A stretch of DNA of 49,825 nucleotides from Methylolobus aquaticus (GTDB taxonomy: Bacteria; Pseudomonadota; Gammaproteobacteria; Methylococcales; Methylococcaceae): the NCBI GenBank assembly GCA_004168015.1, contig SEYW01000019.1, positions 1 to 49,825 of the forward strand. Reading direction: 5' to 3'. This document shows, one piece after another, positions 32,648 through 40,888 of the stretch (position 1 is its first letter; each line of letters begins with the position of its first letter). Below the pieces are notes generated by a model that was given only the letters and a program-made list of their open reading frames with translations, was not told the origin of the DNA and did not search any database. A program made the translations under genes and the position numbers.

Positions 32648-34198
32648 ATGAGCACGAAAACCACCTGGGAGAAAGTAGCTGAGGCACAGGGCACGACCGA
32701 TTCAGAGCGTGCCCTGGCGCGACTCGCCCGCAAGGCGTTCTTGAGTCTGTGGTGCTACCCAAACCTTCACAGCGACGAAGGGAGATCAGGTGGTAGGGGT
32801 GACGGCAAGGAGCTGGTGGACCTGTTGGTAGTCTTTGGCACCGACGTCCTGCTGTTCTCCGACAAGCACTGCGCATTTCAGTCGGACGTGGACATTAAGG
32901 TCGCATGGCCACGTTGGTACAAGCGGGCTATCGAGAAGTCCGCAAAGCAGCTTGCAGGGGCCGAAAGCTTCCTGCGTCGGTTCCCGGAGCGCGTGTTCGT
33001 CGACAAGTCATGTCAGACCAAGCTGCCCGTGGCACTCCCGGACCCAAGCTTGGCCCGCTACTTTCTTATTGCCGTCACGCACGGTTGCCATGACGCCGCG
33101 GCTCAGCACTTCGGCAGCGGAAGCAGCGGCAGTTTGATGCTCAACAGTATGCTCGAGGGAGATGCCCACTACGAACACCCATTCGAAGTCGGCTTCCCGC
33201 TGAACAGCCGCCGCTTCGTTCATGTCCTTGATGAAGTTACGGTCAACGCTCTCTTGGAGGAACTGGATACTGTCCCCGACCTTGTCGACTACCTAACCTG
33301 CAAGGAGCGCTACTTCGGCGCAAACGGCGTCTTCATGCACGTTGCCGGTGAGGAAGAGTTGCTGGCGCGGTATATGTGCACGATGGCGAACGGCCGGCAC
33401 ACCTTGCCCCAGGTACCGCCTGGCACCGGTGCAGTAGCCATCGTGGAGGGAGATTGGCGTTTCTATTGCTCAAGCCCGCAACGAGCAGTCAAACGCGAGG
33501 CTGATCAGAGCAGCTATGTGTGGGACTCACTCATTGAGTATCAAGCGTCCTTTGTCCGGGCAGGGACGGCGATTGGGCTCCCCGAGACACCCCCGGAGAC
33601 GATCGACCACGAGCGAATTCTGCGTGCCCTGGCAGCAGAGCCGCGACTGGCAAGGCGCGAGCTCGCGAGCCACTTACGCTTCGCGCTCTCGAAGAGCGAA
33701 GCTGGCAGGAAGTTCGCTCGTGTGACGCTGAGCGTCGACAACATATCCCGAGCATACGTGTTCCTGACAATTCCAAAGCCGCCTGATGTTGAGTATGAGG
33801 CCTACCGAGAGACGCGCTCGGCGGCGCTGCTCGCTTACTGCCACGGAATCAAGCTGCGTTTCCCTCACGTCACCGAATCGATTGGTATCGCATCTGAGCC
33901 ATTCTCCGAGCAGGTAGCATCCCAGGACTTCCTGTATGTCGATCTAACCGCAGAGATGAGCCCGGCAGAGTCGACCTTTTGGACGGACATGATGGAGGAC
34001 CTCGATGTACTACAGGCACCGGCCAACGACGTGCAGTACGTCGGGATGAAAGGTCACGAGTTTCCGATGCCTTTCAACTTCGAGGGACCGAAGTTCTTCG
34101 AATATGAAGCTGGCGCTCCAATGAACCGAGCCGAGCGACGCAGAATAGCGCGAGCAGCCCGAAAGGACGCCAAGAAAGCGAACAAGCGGAAGCGCTAG
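32648..34198 (+). CDS. Unrecognised 516-residue protein with possible nuclease-like N-terminus
   Basis: No family recognised. Residues 35-85 read LWCYPNLHS, GKELVDLLVVFGTDVLLFSD and K, a Glu/Asp...Asp...Asp-Lys pattern that resembles NERD or PD-(D/E)xK nuclease starts. The middle is mixed alpha/beta with several Cys and His, and the C-terminus is a Lys/Arg tail (RRRIARAARKDAKKANKRKR). There is no signal or membrane segment. It follows the restriction genes in the same direction after a 333-base gap with the HNH remnant and could be a further defence gene with its own promoter. Expression and function are unknown. Confidence 0.45.
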   Translation: MSTKTTWEKVAEAQGTTDSERALARLARKAFLSLWCYPNLHSDEGRSGGRGDGKELVDLLVVFGTDVLLFSDKHCAFQSDVDIKVAWPRWYKRAIEKSAKQLAGAESFLRRFPERVFVDKSCQTKLPVALPDPSLARYFLIAVTHGCHDAAAQHFGSGSSGSLMLNSMLEGDAHYEHPFEVGFPLNSRRFVHVLDEVTVNALLEELDTVPDLVDYLTCKERYFGANGVFMHVAGEEELLARYMCTMANGRHTLPQVPPGTGAVAIVEGDWRFYCSSPQRAVKREADQSSYVWDSLIEYQASFVRAGTAIGLPETPPETIDHERILRALAAEPRLARRELASHLRFALSKSEAGRKFARVTLSVDNISRAYVFLTIPKPPDVEYEAYRETRSAALLAYCHGIKLRFPHVTESIGIASEPFSEQVASQDFLYVDLTAEMSPAESTFWTDMMEDLDVLQAPANDVQYVGMKGHEFPMPFNFEGPKFFEYEAGAPMNRAERRRIARAARKDAKKANKRKR

Positions 34199-34737
34199 AC
34201 GCCGAGGGTCAGGGCCTGGAATTGCAAAGGCAGCCCCAAGGTTGTGTTGCCTGGAAGCTTCGCTACTGACGTTCATGGGTGTAGGGTAAACGTTGGCGAC
34301 GGGTAGAGAGCGGTCGGTGCGCGGAGAAGGCCTGCGTTTCTGATGCAGCTGTGCGGTCCATGGTCGACCGGGAGTGATCTGGCCAAACACCCGAATCCGC
34401 CCCCAAACACCCTCACCAGTCCTCATCCGTTGAGAAAACGAGTTCGAACCCAGGTCCCGACTCCACCACCAAATCAAAGCGTTATACCCTCTTCTCGCGA
34501 TATTAGGCGCCTAATAAAAAGCGCTCTGCTCGTTTTTTGTGGGAAACACCGGCAAGATTCAGACCGCAAGACAGCGCCTTGTGCTGATCTGATTGAGTGG
34601 TCCCCTGACGCGCAGCCTGCCTTGTTCTCGGTGGCGTTGAGAAGGCCCATGGTCGGCCCCCGCTTTGGAATCTGCTCGAATAGTCTCCGAGTGGCGACCG
34701 ACGTACGATTCAAATTCCATTTCCGGTCTTCGGTCCT
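34199..34737. other. Non-coding stretch after the defence genes
   Basis: I see no supported gene on either strand. It holds a perfect palindrome (34501-34516) and a run with AT-rich flanks; the frames that remain open are low-complexity. It marks the border between the intact defence genes and the decayed mobile remnants. Confidence 0.5.
34501..34516. repeat. Perfect 16-base palindrome
   Basis: TATTAGGCGCCTAATA equals its own reverse complement and is flanked by AT-rich and T-rich sequence. Its role is unknown; a protein binding site or a recombination or transposon-related site would fit. Confidence 0.5.
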
Positions 34738-35122
34738 TTAGGGTTCGCCCTGATTAGCCACGCGATAGCCCATCGCGCGGTAGCCGCGCTGCTGCTTATC
34801 ACACATCCGGCGTAACGCTGGGTGACCCAGGTCGACAAAATCAATGACTGGTACATCAGTTTTGTGCGTATGCTGGTGCGCAGCCCGATCTGCCTGAGTT
34901 GTTGCTTTCTCAGCGGATCGGAAAGACATCCGTGCGGCAGCGAAACAGCCTGCGAAACAAGGCCACTTTCTCTGCCGTGGAAGAAGGATTCGGTGCCGGG
35001 GCTTCATCCTGGATTGTCGATCTGGCGGGCGCCTGACACTCGATACCATTTGCTTCCAACAACGCGATCAGGCGGGCGTTCTCGGCGCGAAGAGCCACCA
35101 GCGCGTCTTTGTCGTCAGTCAC
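34738..35122 (-). pseudogene. Collapsed TOTE primase-helicase gene, two ends only
   Basis: The first 70 codons (35122 down to 34913) read ALVALRAENARLIALLEANGI, a leucine-zipper-like start, then AEKVALFRRLFRCRTDVFPI. This is the N-terminus I know from TOTE conflict-system primase-helicases. In another frame, 34869 to 34738 reads VIDFVDLGHPALRRMCDKQQ and RGYRAMGYRV, like the C-terminal end of the same proteins. The primase and helicase core of several hundred codons is gone, and the ends are out of frame. The family assignment is from memory. Confidence 0.55.
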
Positions 35123-35301
35123 CGCGTCGCCAATGGCTTTCTGGGTTGGTGCTGATGTTTCTGGTCAAACAGGTCCGAGAAGAGTGCTCGGTGCATTCGA
35201 CGACCACTTGGAAATGTGGTCCTTGGTGTGGTGCCCTCAACGGCGGCAGCCGCCGCCTGGAAAGGTAACTGAAGCAGCAGATTGAGGATCTCAGCGTCAG
35301 A

Positions 35302-35409
35302 CGTCGGCTCCGAGATCCCTTCCTCTCGGGATAGCTCTCGGATGCTGCGGTTATGCGGGGGCAGCATCTTCTTCAACACCCCCTCTTTCCGCTCCGGCGA
35401 ATACTTCAT
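35302..35409 (-). pseudogene. IS3-type transposase orfA N-terminal fragment
   Basis: The first 36 codons read MKYSPERKEGVLKKMLPPHN, then SIRELSREEGISEPT, the helix-turn-helix start of IS3-family OrfA proteins. After this the frame continues into sequence without transposase similarity and ends at 35119. No orfB or inverted repeat pair was found, so this is a remnant. It lies directly upstream of the collapsed TOTE gene, in the same direction. Confidence 0.65.
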
Positions 35410-35548
35410 CGTCTCCTCTCTTCCACCCTCTCTGGTCTATAAGAATTCAATCTACCTGATACGACATGTAGCTTGACAGAGGGGGCGCCGCTCAAGCGTT
35501 GTCAAAGGAGCCGCGGTTTGATTTGAGCGGTCGACGAGCATGAAAGAA

Positions 35549-35565
35549 ATATCATCAGATGATAT
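35549..35565. promoter_or_regulatory. Candidate operator of the toxin-antitoxin pair
   Basis: ATATCATC-A-GATGATAT is an exact 8-base inverted repeat with a one-base centre, ending nine bases before the toxin ATG. Its place at the start region suits autoregulation by the winged-helix antitoxin encoded at 35937. Not tested. Confidence 0.5.
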
Positions 35566-35574
35566 CCTTTGAGC

Positions 35575-35940
35575 ATGAAGTCTGACCCGGGCATCGAGAC
35601 TCTGTTGGATCTGCACGGTCAGATCATTGATCAGGGGGCCGGCTATTGGGTCAAACTCGAAGCATACCGGGTCGCGCCGACAGCAGAGGTGCCGCATGGC
35701 ATTCGATATTGCCTGACTCTGCATGAACCCTAAGGTAAGCGGATATTGGGTTACGACAATGCGCATGCCATCAAGCTGCCGAAGAAGTTCAAACATGCTG
35801 GGCGACGCCTGACGTTCGATCACCAACATCGCCATGCCACGGATCAGGGAGTTCCCTACGAGTTCAAGGATGCGCACCAGTTGTTGGCGGATTTTTTTGC
35901 GGAGGTTGACCGCGTGCTATCAGAGGTGAGGAAACGGTGA
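35575..35940 (+). pseudogene. DUF6516-type toxin gene with in-frame stop
   Basis: ATG at 35575 opens a frame of 121 residues interrupted only by TAA at 35731. Before the stop: GIETLLDLHGQIIDQGAGYW and HGIRYCLTLHEP; after it: GKRILGYDNAHAIKLPKKF and then DAHQLLADFFAEVDRVLSE. Reading through gives a complete DUF6516 protein, the toxin of pairs with HVO_A0114-like regulators. The stop replaces one residue in the sequence HEP-x-GKRI and no frame change is needed. It is either an inactivated toxin beside a living antitoxin or a sequencing error. The gene ends in a four-base overlap with the antitoxin gene. Confidence 0.7.
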
Positions 35941-36287
35941 AAGCGATCGTGATCGGCATCATGCCCCAAGACAAGATTCGTGAGCGGATCCTGGCCATAG
36001 CGCGTGGCGAGCTCAAGCCCAAGCCCGGCGATCCGACTATCTGGTTTACCTCGATCCGATCGCTGGCGGAAGTCCTAAGCGACGACAATCGGGCCTTGCT
36101 CAAGATCATTCGGGATACCGCGCCGGCGTCGATCGCCCTGCTGGCCGAACAAACTGGGCGCAAGCCCGGCAATCTTTCCCGCACGCTGAAGACGATGTCT
36201 CATTACGGCCTCGTGGAGATGCGGCGCGAGAAGAACCAGGTGAGGCCCATCGCCAAGGCGACGGAGTTCAAGATCATTGCGGCCTGA
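35937..36287 (+). CDS. HVO_A0114-like winged-helix antitoxin
   Basis: A 116-residue protein starting at GTG inside the toxin stop (GTGA). The C-terminal half (ALLAEQTGRKPGNLSRTLKT then YGLVEMRREKNQVRP) is a MarR-like winged helix with recognition helix GNLSRTLKTM and a basic wing. Proteins of this type are usual partners of DUF6516 toxins and probably repress their own operon, here perhaps at the inverted repeat 35549-35565. The frame is intact although the toxin gene carries a stop. Confidence 0.75.
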   Translation: MKAIVIGIMPQDKIRERILAIARGELKPKPGDPTIWFTSIRSLAEVLSDDNRALLKIIRDTAPASIALLAEQTGRKPGNLSRTLKTMSHYGLVEMRREKNQVRPIAKATEFKIIAA

Positions 36288-36311
36288 GCACGGTTGCGAG
36301 GCCGCTTTGGT

Positions 36312-36512
36312 GAAACGGAGCTCGTGCGGAGCGCTGGCCGGTTTGGCCGCTGTGTAACGGATCGGACCGCAACGCATGAAAATGACGGGTTGTTGACCGT
36401 CCCGGCGAATCAGCGTCGCGGTCAGGCCGAGCATGAACTTGACACCGGCGCGCTTGAGTAACGCATCGAAAGAGACGGCGCCCACGTGATGACACTCGTC
36501 TGCGATTACATG
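36312..36512 (-). pseudogene. TOTE/DEAD-box helicase internal fragment
   Basis: The minus strand reads HVIADECHHVGAVSFDALLK, then GVKFMLGLTATLIRRDGQQP and CGPIRYTAAKPASAPHEL. This is the DExH box (DECH) with motif III (LTAT) of an SF2 helicase, in the form I associate with TOTE conflict-system helicases. It covers about 67 codons only, with no Walker A and no C-terminal helicase half. It lies on the same strand as the collapsed gene at 34738 but in non-collinear order, separated by the toxin-antitoxin pair, so rearrangement or a second copy is needed to explain it. Confidence 0.6.
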
Positions 36513-36878
36513 GCCTGAGTTCTCTGCATGCCCAGAAACAAGCCAATAGCCCGGCTGTTTGGTCGGTCTGGAGCAGAGAAAAAGGGGGCGCTGGTGCGGG
36601 GCAAGCGCAAATTTTGACTTGCCTGTTGCGGACTCGCCGCTGCGCCACCCCCGCTGTTGAACGTGGCCTGCCAGACATGGGAATACCGCACGGTCGGGCA
36701 CGAGGGTGCGTTCATAACAACGGCGCCGGTTGGGAGGGGCTGCCTAAACGCGCTTCCCTGGCGAACACCCAAGGCTAAATTCGAACTCTCGGAAACTGTG
36801 CACCAGCATCCCCAACCCGGATGCTCGGGTAAAATACCGGTCCTCTCCCAGACACCTCACTGTCCCATGCGCGACCCG
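36513..36878. other. Non-coding stretch before the second J-domain gene
   Basis: Nothing in it resembles a gene. A TAAAAT at 36830-36835 could be a -10 element for the J-domain-like gene, but no clear -35 was found. Confidence 0.35.
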
Positions 36879-38024
36879 ATGGCCACCGTTGACCTGTTTG
36901 ATGATCTTGATGGGGCTTCGGACTCGCATCCCGCTCGCCTGCGGAGTCTGGTCCTGTCGGAATCAACCGCGCTGAACCCGGACCAGAAGAAGTTCAACCG
37001 TCTGATCAAACAGATCGAAGCCCGGCGCGCCCAATTGGCCGACTGGAACGAGGCGATTCCGGCCTTCCGGCAACGCTATGGCCGCGACCTGCATCCGCTG
37101 CTGGAACAGGAACGGGCGCTCAAGGCCCAACTGGCAGAACATCTGGACTGGGGCTACGACCAGAAAGGACTGACCAAGACCGAGCGGCACAAGCTGTCGG
37201 CCCTCATCATCGACCTGGCTTTGGACGTGCTTGGGCAGGGCGGCCCGGACGAGGCGATGAAGGCACTCTACAACAAGCACAGCCGGTCGGATTTCGACGC
37301 GGCGGAAACCGCCCAGCTGGAGCGGATGAAGGCCATGCTGGAGGACACCCTGGGCGTTGAATTGGGCGACGACCTGGACCTGAGTTCGCCGGAAAGCCTG
37401 TTCGAAGAACTGCGGGCACAATTCGAGGCGAAGGACCAAGCCCGTGCCGAAAGAGCCAAACGCCGTAAGCCCTCCGCGAAGCAACAGGCCAAGGAGGCCC
37501 AGCGGGAGGCGGAAGCGAAGCAAGTCAGCCAGTCAATCCGGGAGGTTTATCGCAAACTGGCTAGCGCTCTGCACCCGGACCGGGAAAGCGACCCGGAGGA
37601 GAGGCAGCGCAAGACCGCGTTGATGCAAAAGGCCAATGAAGCCTACGAGCGGGGCGCCTTGCTGGAACTCCTGGAGCTGCAACTCCAACTCGAACACATC
37701 GATGAAGCTCATCTCGCGAACCTCGGCGGAGAGCGGCTCAAACACTACCTCATGATCCTGAAAGACCAGGTGCGCGAGTTGGACAGCGAACTGCAGCGAA
37801 CCAAACAGGACCTTGCGGCCGAATTTGGCTTCCCGCCCCACGGCCGTTTATCGCCGGACGTGCTCATGGCCCGGCTCCGGTCCGATGTGGCCGCTACGGA
37901 AAGCCAGCTGCGCAGCCTGCTGCAGCAGATCGATACCACCGGCGACGTCAGGTCGCTGAAAGCGTGGCTGAAAACGGTGACGCTGGAGAGGCCGCCAGTA
38001 TTTGGTTTTGATCTCCCGTTCTGA
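36879..38024 (+). CDS. J-domain-like cytoplasmic protein
   Basis: A 381-residue soluble protein of charged helices. Residues 219-256 form a short J-domain core: REVYRKLASALHPDRESD with HPD at 232-234 and MQKANEAYERG as the following helix. Long coiled-coil-like segments precede (30-110, 175-215) and follow (260-350) it, so the J core is in the middle, unlike classic DnaJ. No zinc-finger or substrate domain is seen. It probably acts as an Hsp70 co-chaperone of unknown target. An ATG 12 bases upstream (36867) is an equal choice. No operon partner: 297 bases separate it from the convergent norB gene. Confidence 0.7.
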   Translation: MATVDLFDDLDGASDSHPARLRSLVLSESTALNPDQKKFNRLIKQIEARRAQLADWNEAIPAFRQRYGRDLHPLLEQERALKAQLAEHLDWGYDQKGLTKTERHKLSALIIDLALDVLGQGGPDEAMKALYNKHSRSDFDAAETAQLERMKAMLEDTLGVELGDDLDLSSPESLFEELRAQFEAKDQARAERAKRRKPSAKQQAKEAQREAEAKQVSQSIREVYRKLASALHPDRESDPEERQRKTALMQKANEAYERGALLELLELQLQLEHIDEAHLANLGGERLKHYLMILKDQVRELDSELQRTKQDLAAEFGFPPHGRLSPDVLMARLRSDVAATESQLRSLLQQIDTTGDVRSLKAWLKTVTLERPPVFGFDLPF

Positions 38025-38320
38025 CCTCGGTCGGGCACCGGCTGGCAGGCAGGCTACATAATCCCGTCGCCAGCGCTGCCAGCCCGCGGTTGCGGGGCTG
38101 CGCGCCTGATCCTCCATCGGGCCCACGGCCTCGTCCACTCCGGGGGAGCTGACCATATCCAAATCATTGCCTTCTCACGCAGCCGGCCGATCTGCCGGTT
38201 GCCGAAAACCAGCCAACGATGGAGGGTGCGCAAATCTGCCCACCCTCGCCGTCGCCCGGCACCGCGAAGCGGCTGCCACGTATCTCGAGGTGACAGCCGC
38301 ACGCGAAGAAAACTTGAGCC

Positions 38321-39802
38321 CTAGGCCGCTTTGGTCAGCGTGGGTGCTTTGCGGCTCTCCCCCTTGCCGATCGTCAACAGGTCCCAGACCAGCAGAACCA
38401 CGCCGGCGGTGGTCACCAGACCGAACAGGAGCCGCCAGTGCATGGCCTGCTTGAACCAGACCTGGTTCTGCGCCGCGAAGTAGCCTTCCCAGGTCGATCC
38501 ACCCACTGCGCGCTCGACGAAGGACTGCTCGTAGCCGGCGATCAGGAGTGCCACCGTCATGCCCATCACGCCCAGGTTCAGCAGCGCCAGCGCCCATTTC
38601 CATTTCCAGCCGTTGCCCGGCAGGTCACCCCCCATCCAGACATCGCCGCGCCATTTCTGCACGGCCAGATAGAAAAAGGCGATGTTGATCGTCGCGTACG
38701 CACCGAAGAACGCCAGATGGCCGTGTGAGGCGGACCACTGCGTGCCGTGGGTATACAGGTTGATTTGCGGCAGCGTATGCATGAATCCCCAGACGCCGGC
38801 GCCGAGGAAATTGCCGAAGGTGTGCGCGATGATCCACGCCAGCGCCGGATGGTTGCGGCTCTTGAAGTTGTGCACACCGGCGTCATAGACGGAATGCACG
38901 ACCATCGCGACCAGCGGAATCGGCTCCAGTGCCGAGAAAAAGCCGCCGATCGAGAACCAGTAATCCGGCGTGCCGATCCAGAAGTAATGATGGCCGAGAC
39001 CCAGAATGCCCGATCCGAACATCAGCGCGACTTCGATGTACAGCCAGGTCTGGACGATCTTGCGGCGCGCGCCCAACAGATGCATCAGGGACCACGCCAT
39101 GATGCAGCCGACCAGCACTTCCCAGGTCGCTTCGACCCACAGATGGATCACCCACCACCACCAGTACTGATCCGCGGTGATATTGGTCAGGTAGAACATG
39201 CCGGCGACGTATAGGCCGGCCAGCGCGACCAGGTCCAGGGTCAGCACGCCCGCGATACCGGACCAGCGGCCCTTCATGAACGTCCCGGCGACGTTGTAGA
39301 AGAACACCAGCATGACCGCCACGATGCCGATGTCGGCCCAACGCGGGGCTTCGATGTATTCGCGGCCTTCGTTGATGAACCAGATGCTCGCGTCCTTGCC
39401 GGGACCGGTCTGGATCAGCAGGTAGACCAGCACGACCACGGTGACTGCGGCGGTCAGCACGTAGAACGCAACATTGCCCCACTTGAGACCGGCGATCTCG
39501 GTGCCGCTTTCATCTTCGAGAAACCAGTAGATCGAACCGATGAAACCGTAAAGCAGCCAGACGACCATCGCGTTGATGTGCACCATCCGGTTGACGTTGA
39601 AGTCGAGGACGCCGTGCAGGAAGCCGGGCGCGACGAACTGGATGCCGGAGAGCATGCCGAACAGTACCTGTGCGAGGAAGAGTACGACGGCAACGGCGAG
39701 ATACCTGACCGCGAGTTGCTGCCCGCCGTTCAGATGCGGGCTGTCCAGGGCGTCGAAAGCGCCAGCGATCCGGTGGGGTAGAGCGGCGACGGAGTAGATC
39801 AT
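38321..39802 (-). CDS. norB: Nitric oxide reductase large subunit NorB
   Basis: The 493-residue catalytic subunit, which reduces 2 NO to N2O in the inner membrane using electrons from NorC. Twelve membrane helices are expected. Metal ligands are in place: His75 (heme b), His220 with Glu224 (VIHLWVEATWE) and His271/His272 (GLGHHYFW) for the non-heme iron, and His360/His362 (SHGHLAFFG) for the two hemes. The conserved Glu293 in ALEPIPLV is present. The absence of an N-terminal quinol oxidase-like extension and the presence of norC mark it as cytochrome c-dependent cNor. Its ATG overlaps the norC stop (ATGA). Confidence 0.96.
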   Translation of the reverse strand: MIYSVAALPHRIAGAFDALDSPHLNGGQQLAVRYLAVAVVLFLAQVLFGMLSGIQFVAPGFLHGVLDFNVNRMVHINAMVVWLLYGFIGSIYWFLEDESGTEIAGLKWGNVAFYVLTAAVTVVVLVYLLIQTGPGKDASIWFINEGREYIEAPRWADIGIVAVMLVFFYNVAGTFMKGRWSGIAGVLTLDLVALAGLYVAGMFYLTNITADQYWWWWVIHLWVEATWEVLVGCIMAWSLMHLLGARRKIVQTWLYIEVALMFGSGILGLGHHYFWIGTPDYWFSIGGFFSALEPIPLVAMVVHSVYDAGVHNFKSRNHPALAWIIAHTFGNFLGAGVWGFMHTLPQINLYTHGTQWSASHGHLAFFGAYATINIAFFYLAVQKWRGDVWMGGDLPGNGWKWKWALALLNLGVMGMTVALLIAGYEQSFVERAVGGSTWEGYFAAQNQVWFKQAMHWRLLFGLVTTAGVVLLVWDLLTIGKGESRKAPTLTKAA

Positions 39803-40404
39803 GGCTGCACCTGTGCGTTCAGGGTCTTGAAGTTATGTGGGAAGCCGTTGGTGTCGATGGCCGACATCCATTTCAGGAAGGCGACCACGCCTTTGGCTTC
39901 CTCGTCGGTCAGGCCGAGGTTGGGCATTACGCGGCCGGAACCGAAGGTCCGCGCGTTCCGCTCCGGGTCTTTCAGAAACGCGAGCATCAGGGTTTCACGG
40001 CTGGCGGCGCTGATCCAGCCGGGATCCAGCCAGGCTTTCGTCAGGTCAGGGGCGTAGTAGGCCCCATTGCCGAGGAGGGTATGGCAATTCATGCAGTTCT
40101 TGGCCTGCACGGTCTTCTTGCCCAGGTCCACCAGGTTCTCCGCTTCAGCCTCGCTCAGCGGCTTGCCGAACAGCGGTGCATCGTTGCCGATCACCGGGGC
40201 ATAGCGATTTTGTTTGTCGTCGAAGCGGTAGTCGATCTCCTTGTTGATCACGCTGTAGCTGCGCACCCGTTGGCCCCCGACGGATGTTTTCGACAGCGTG
40301 TCGAAGGTGAGCACGATCAGGATCACGAACGATCCGGCGGTGACCCAGATCGCGACCTTCTTCCAGAAATCCTCCGATGACCATCGGGGCGGGTTTGCGC
40401 TCAT
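39799..40404 (-). CDS. norC: Nitric oxide reductase cytochrome c subunit NorC
   Basis: A 201-residue membrane-anchored c-type cytochrome that passes electrons to NorB. One N-terminal anchor helix (16-34), then a periplasmic domain with the heme site CMNCH (104-108) and the Met ligand in RVMPNLGL (Met160). The start at 40404 is set by the ribosome site AAGGA ten bases before it and by the usual short cytoplasmic tail. It overlaps the small membrane protein gene before it by four bases and norB behind it by four, so the three are translated together. Confidence 0.95.
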   Translation of the reverse strand: MSANPPRWSSEDFWKKVAIWVTAGSFVILIVLTFDTLSKTSVGGQRVRSYSVINKEIDYRFDDKQNRYAPVIGNDAPLFGKPLSEAEAENLVDLGKKTVQAKNCMNCHTLLGNGAYYAPDLTKAWLDPGWISAASRETLMLAFLKDPERNARTFGSGRVMPNLGLTDEEAKGVVAFLKWMSAIDTNGFPHNFKTLNAQVQP

Positions 40405-40778
40405 GGCGTTTTCCTTTTTGCAGTTGACGAAAGAGGGTTCTCTCCGTTTTGGTCCGCGGAGACTTCCCGGGCTTCGGCATGCTCGGCGCGGTGGGTGGCC
40501 GCACACAGATGCCAGATCGCGTGCGGGGCCAGCAGATAGCCCAGCAACATCAGGACGGTCACCAGGGTCCAGTTACCATGCAGATGGGCGGCCTGGGCCA
40601 GCGCGTAGACGGCGATGGCCAGCGTCGCGTAGCAAGCATAGGCCCAGGGCATCAGATGCCGACGGTTGCCGAGCCGCGCCCAGGCGAACAGCCCGGCATA
40701 GCCGGCGCCGAACAGAATCACCGCCGCGGCCGAAAAGAACGTCACGAAGAAATCCTGAAGTGCGACGGGTTCGATCAC
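40401..40778 (-). CDS. Small four-helix membrane protein of the nor operon
   Basis: A 125-residue inner membrane protein with about three to four hydrophobic segments (8-32, 42-64, 70-92) and a polar C-terminal tail of 30 residues. It starts with GTG at 40778, inside the stop of the micro-ORF before it, and its stop overlaps the norC ATG. Small membrane genes next to norCB are common and may help assembly, but this one carries no metal-binding pattern that would fix a role. It could be an unnamed Nor accessory factor. Confidence 0.6.
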   Translation of the reverse strand: MIEPVALQDFFVTFFSAAAVILFGAGYAGLFAWARLGNRRHLMPWAYACYATLAIAVYALAQAAHLHGNWTLVTVLMLLGYLLAPHAIWHLCAATHRAEHAEAREVSADQNGENPLSSTAKRKTP

Positions 40779-40888
40779 GGCTTCGATGCCTCGGTGACCA
40801 AAAGCGTCATCGGTAGGGGCTGTCCGCGCTCCGCAGGTAAGCCCGGTGTGCGTCGCCGCTGACGGGACGACGGCATCGCCTGGCTCAT
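40775..40888 (-). CDS. 37-residue ORF coupled at both ends
   Basis: ATG at 40888 lies in the stop of the Ric gene (ATGA) and its own TGA at 40775 overlaps the GTG of the membrane protein gene (GTGA). The peptide (MSQAMPSSRQRRRTPGLPAE then TLLVTEASKP) is basic at the start and has no recognisable domain. The double overlap would let ribosomes pass from ric to norCB without a gap, so it may matter as a coupling device rather than as a protein. Confidence 0.35.
   Translation of the reverse strand: MSQAMPSSRQRRRTPGLPAERGQPLPMTLLVTEASKP

Noticed and set aside
34440..34460. GTTCGAAC-like stretch resembling a tRNA T-arm
   Set aside because: The flanking bases do not form a five-base T stem, and no acceptor, D or anticodon arm was found.
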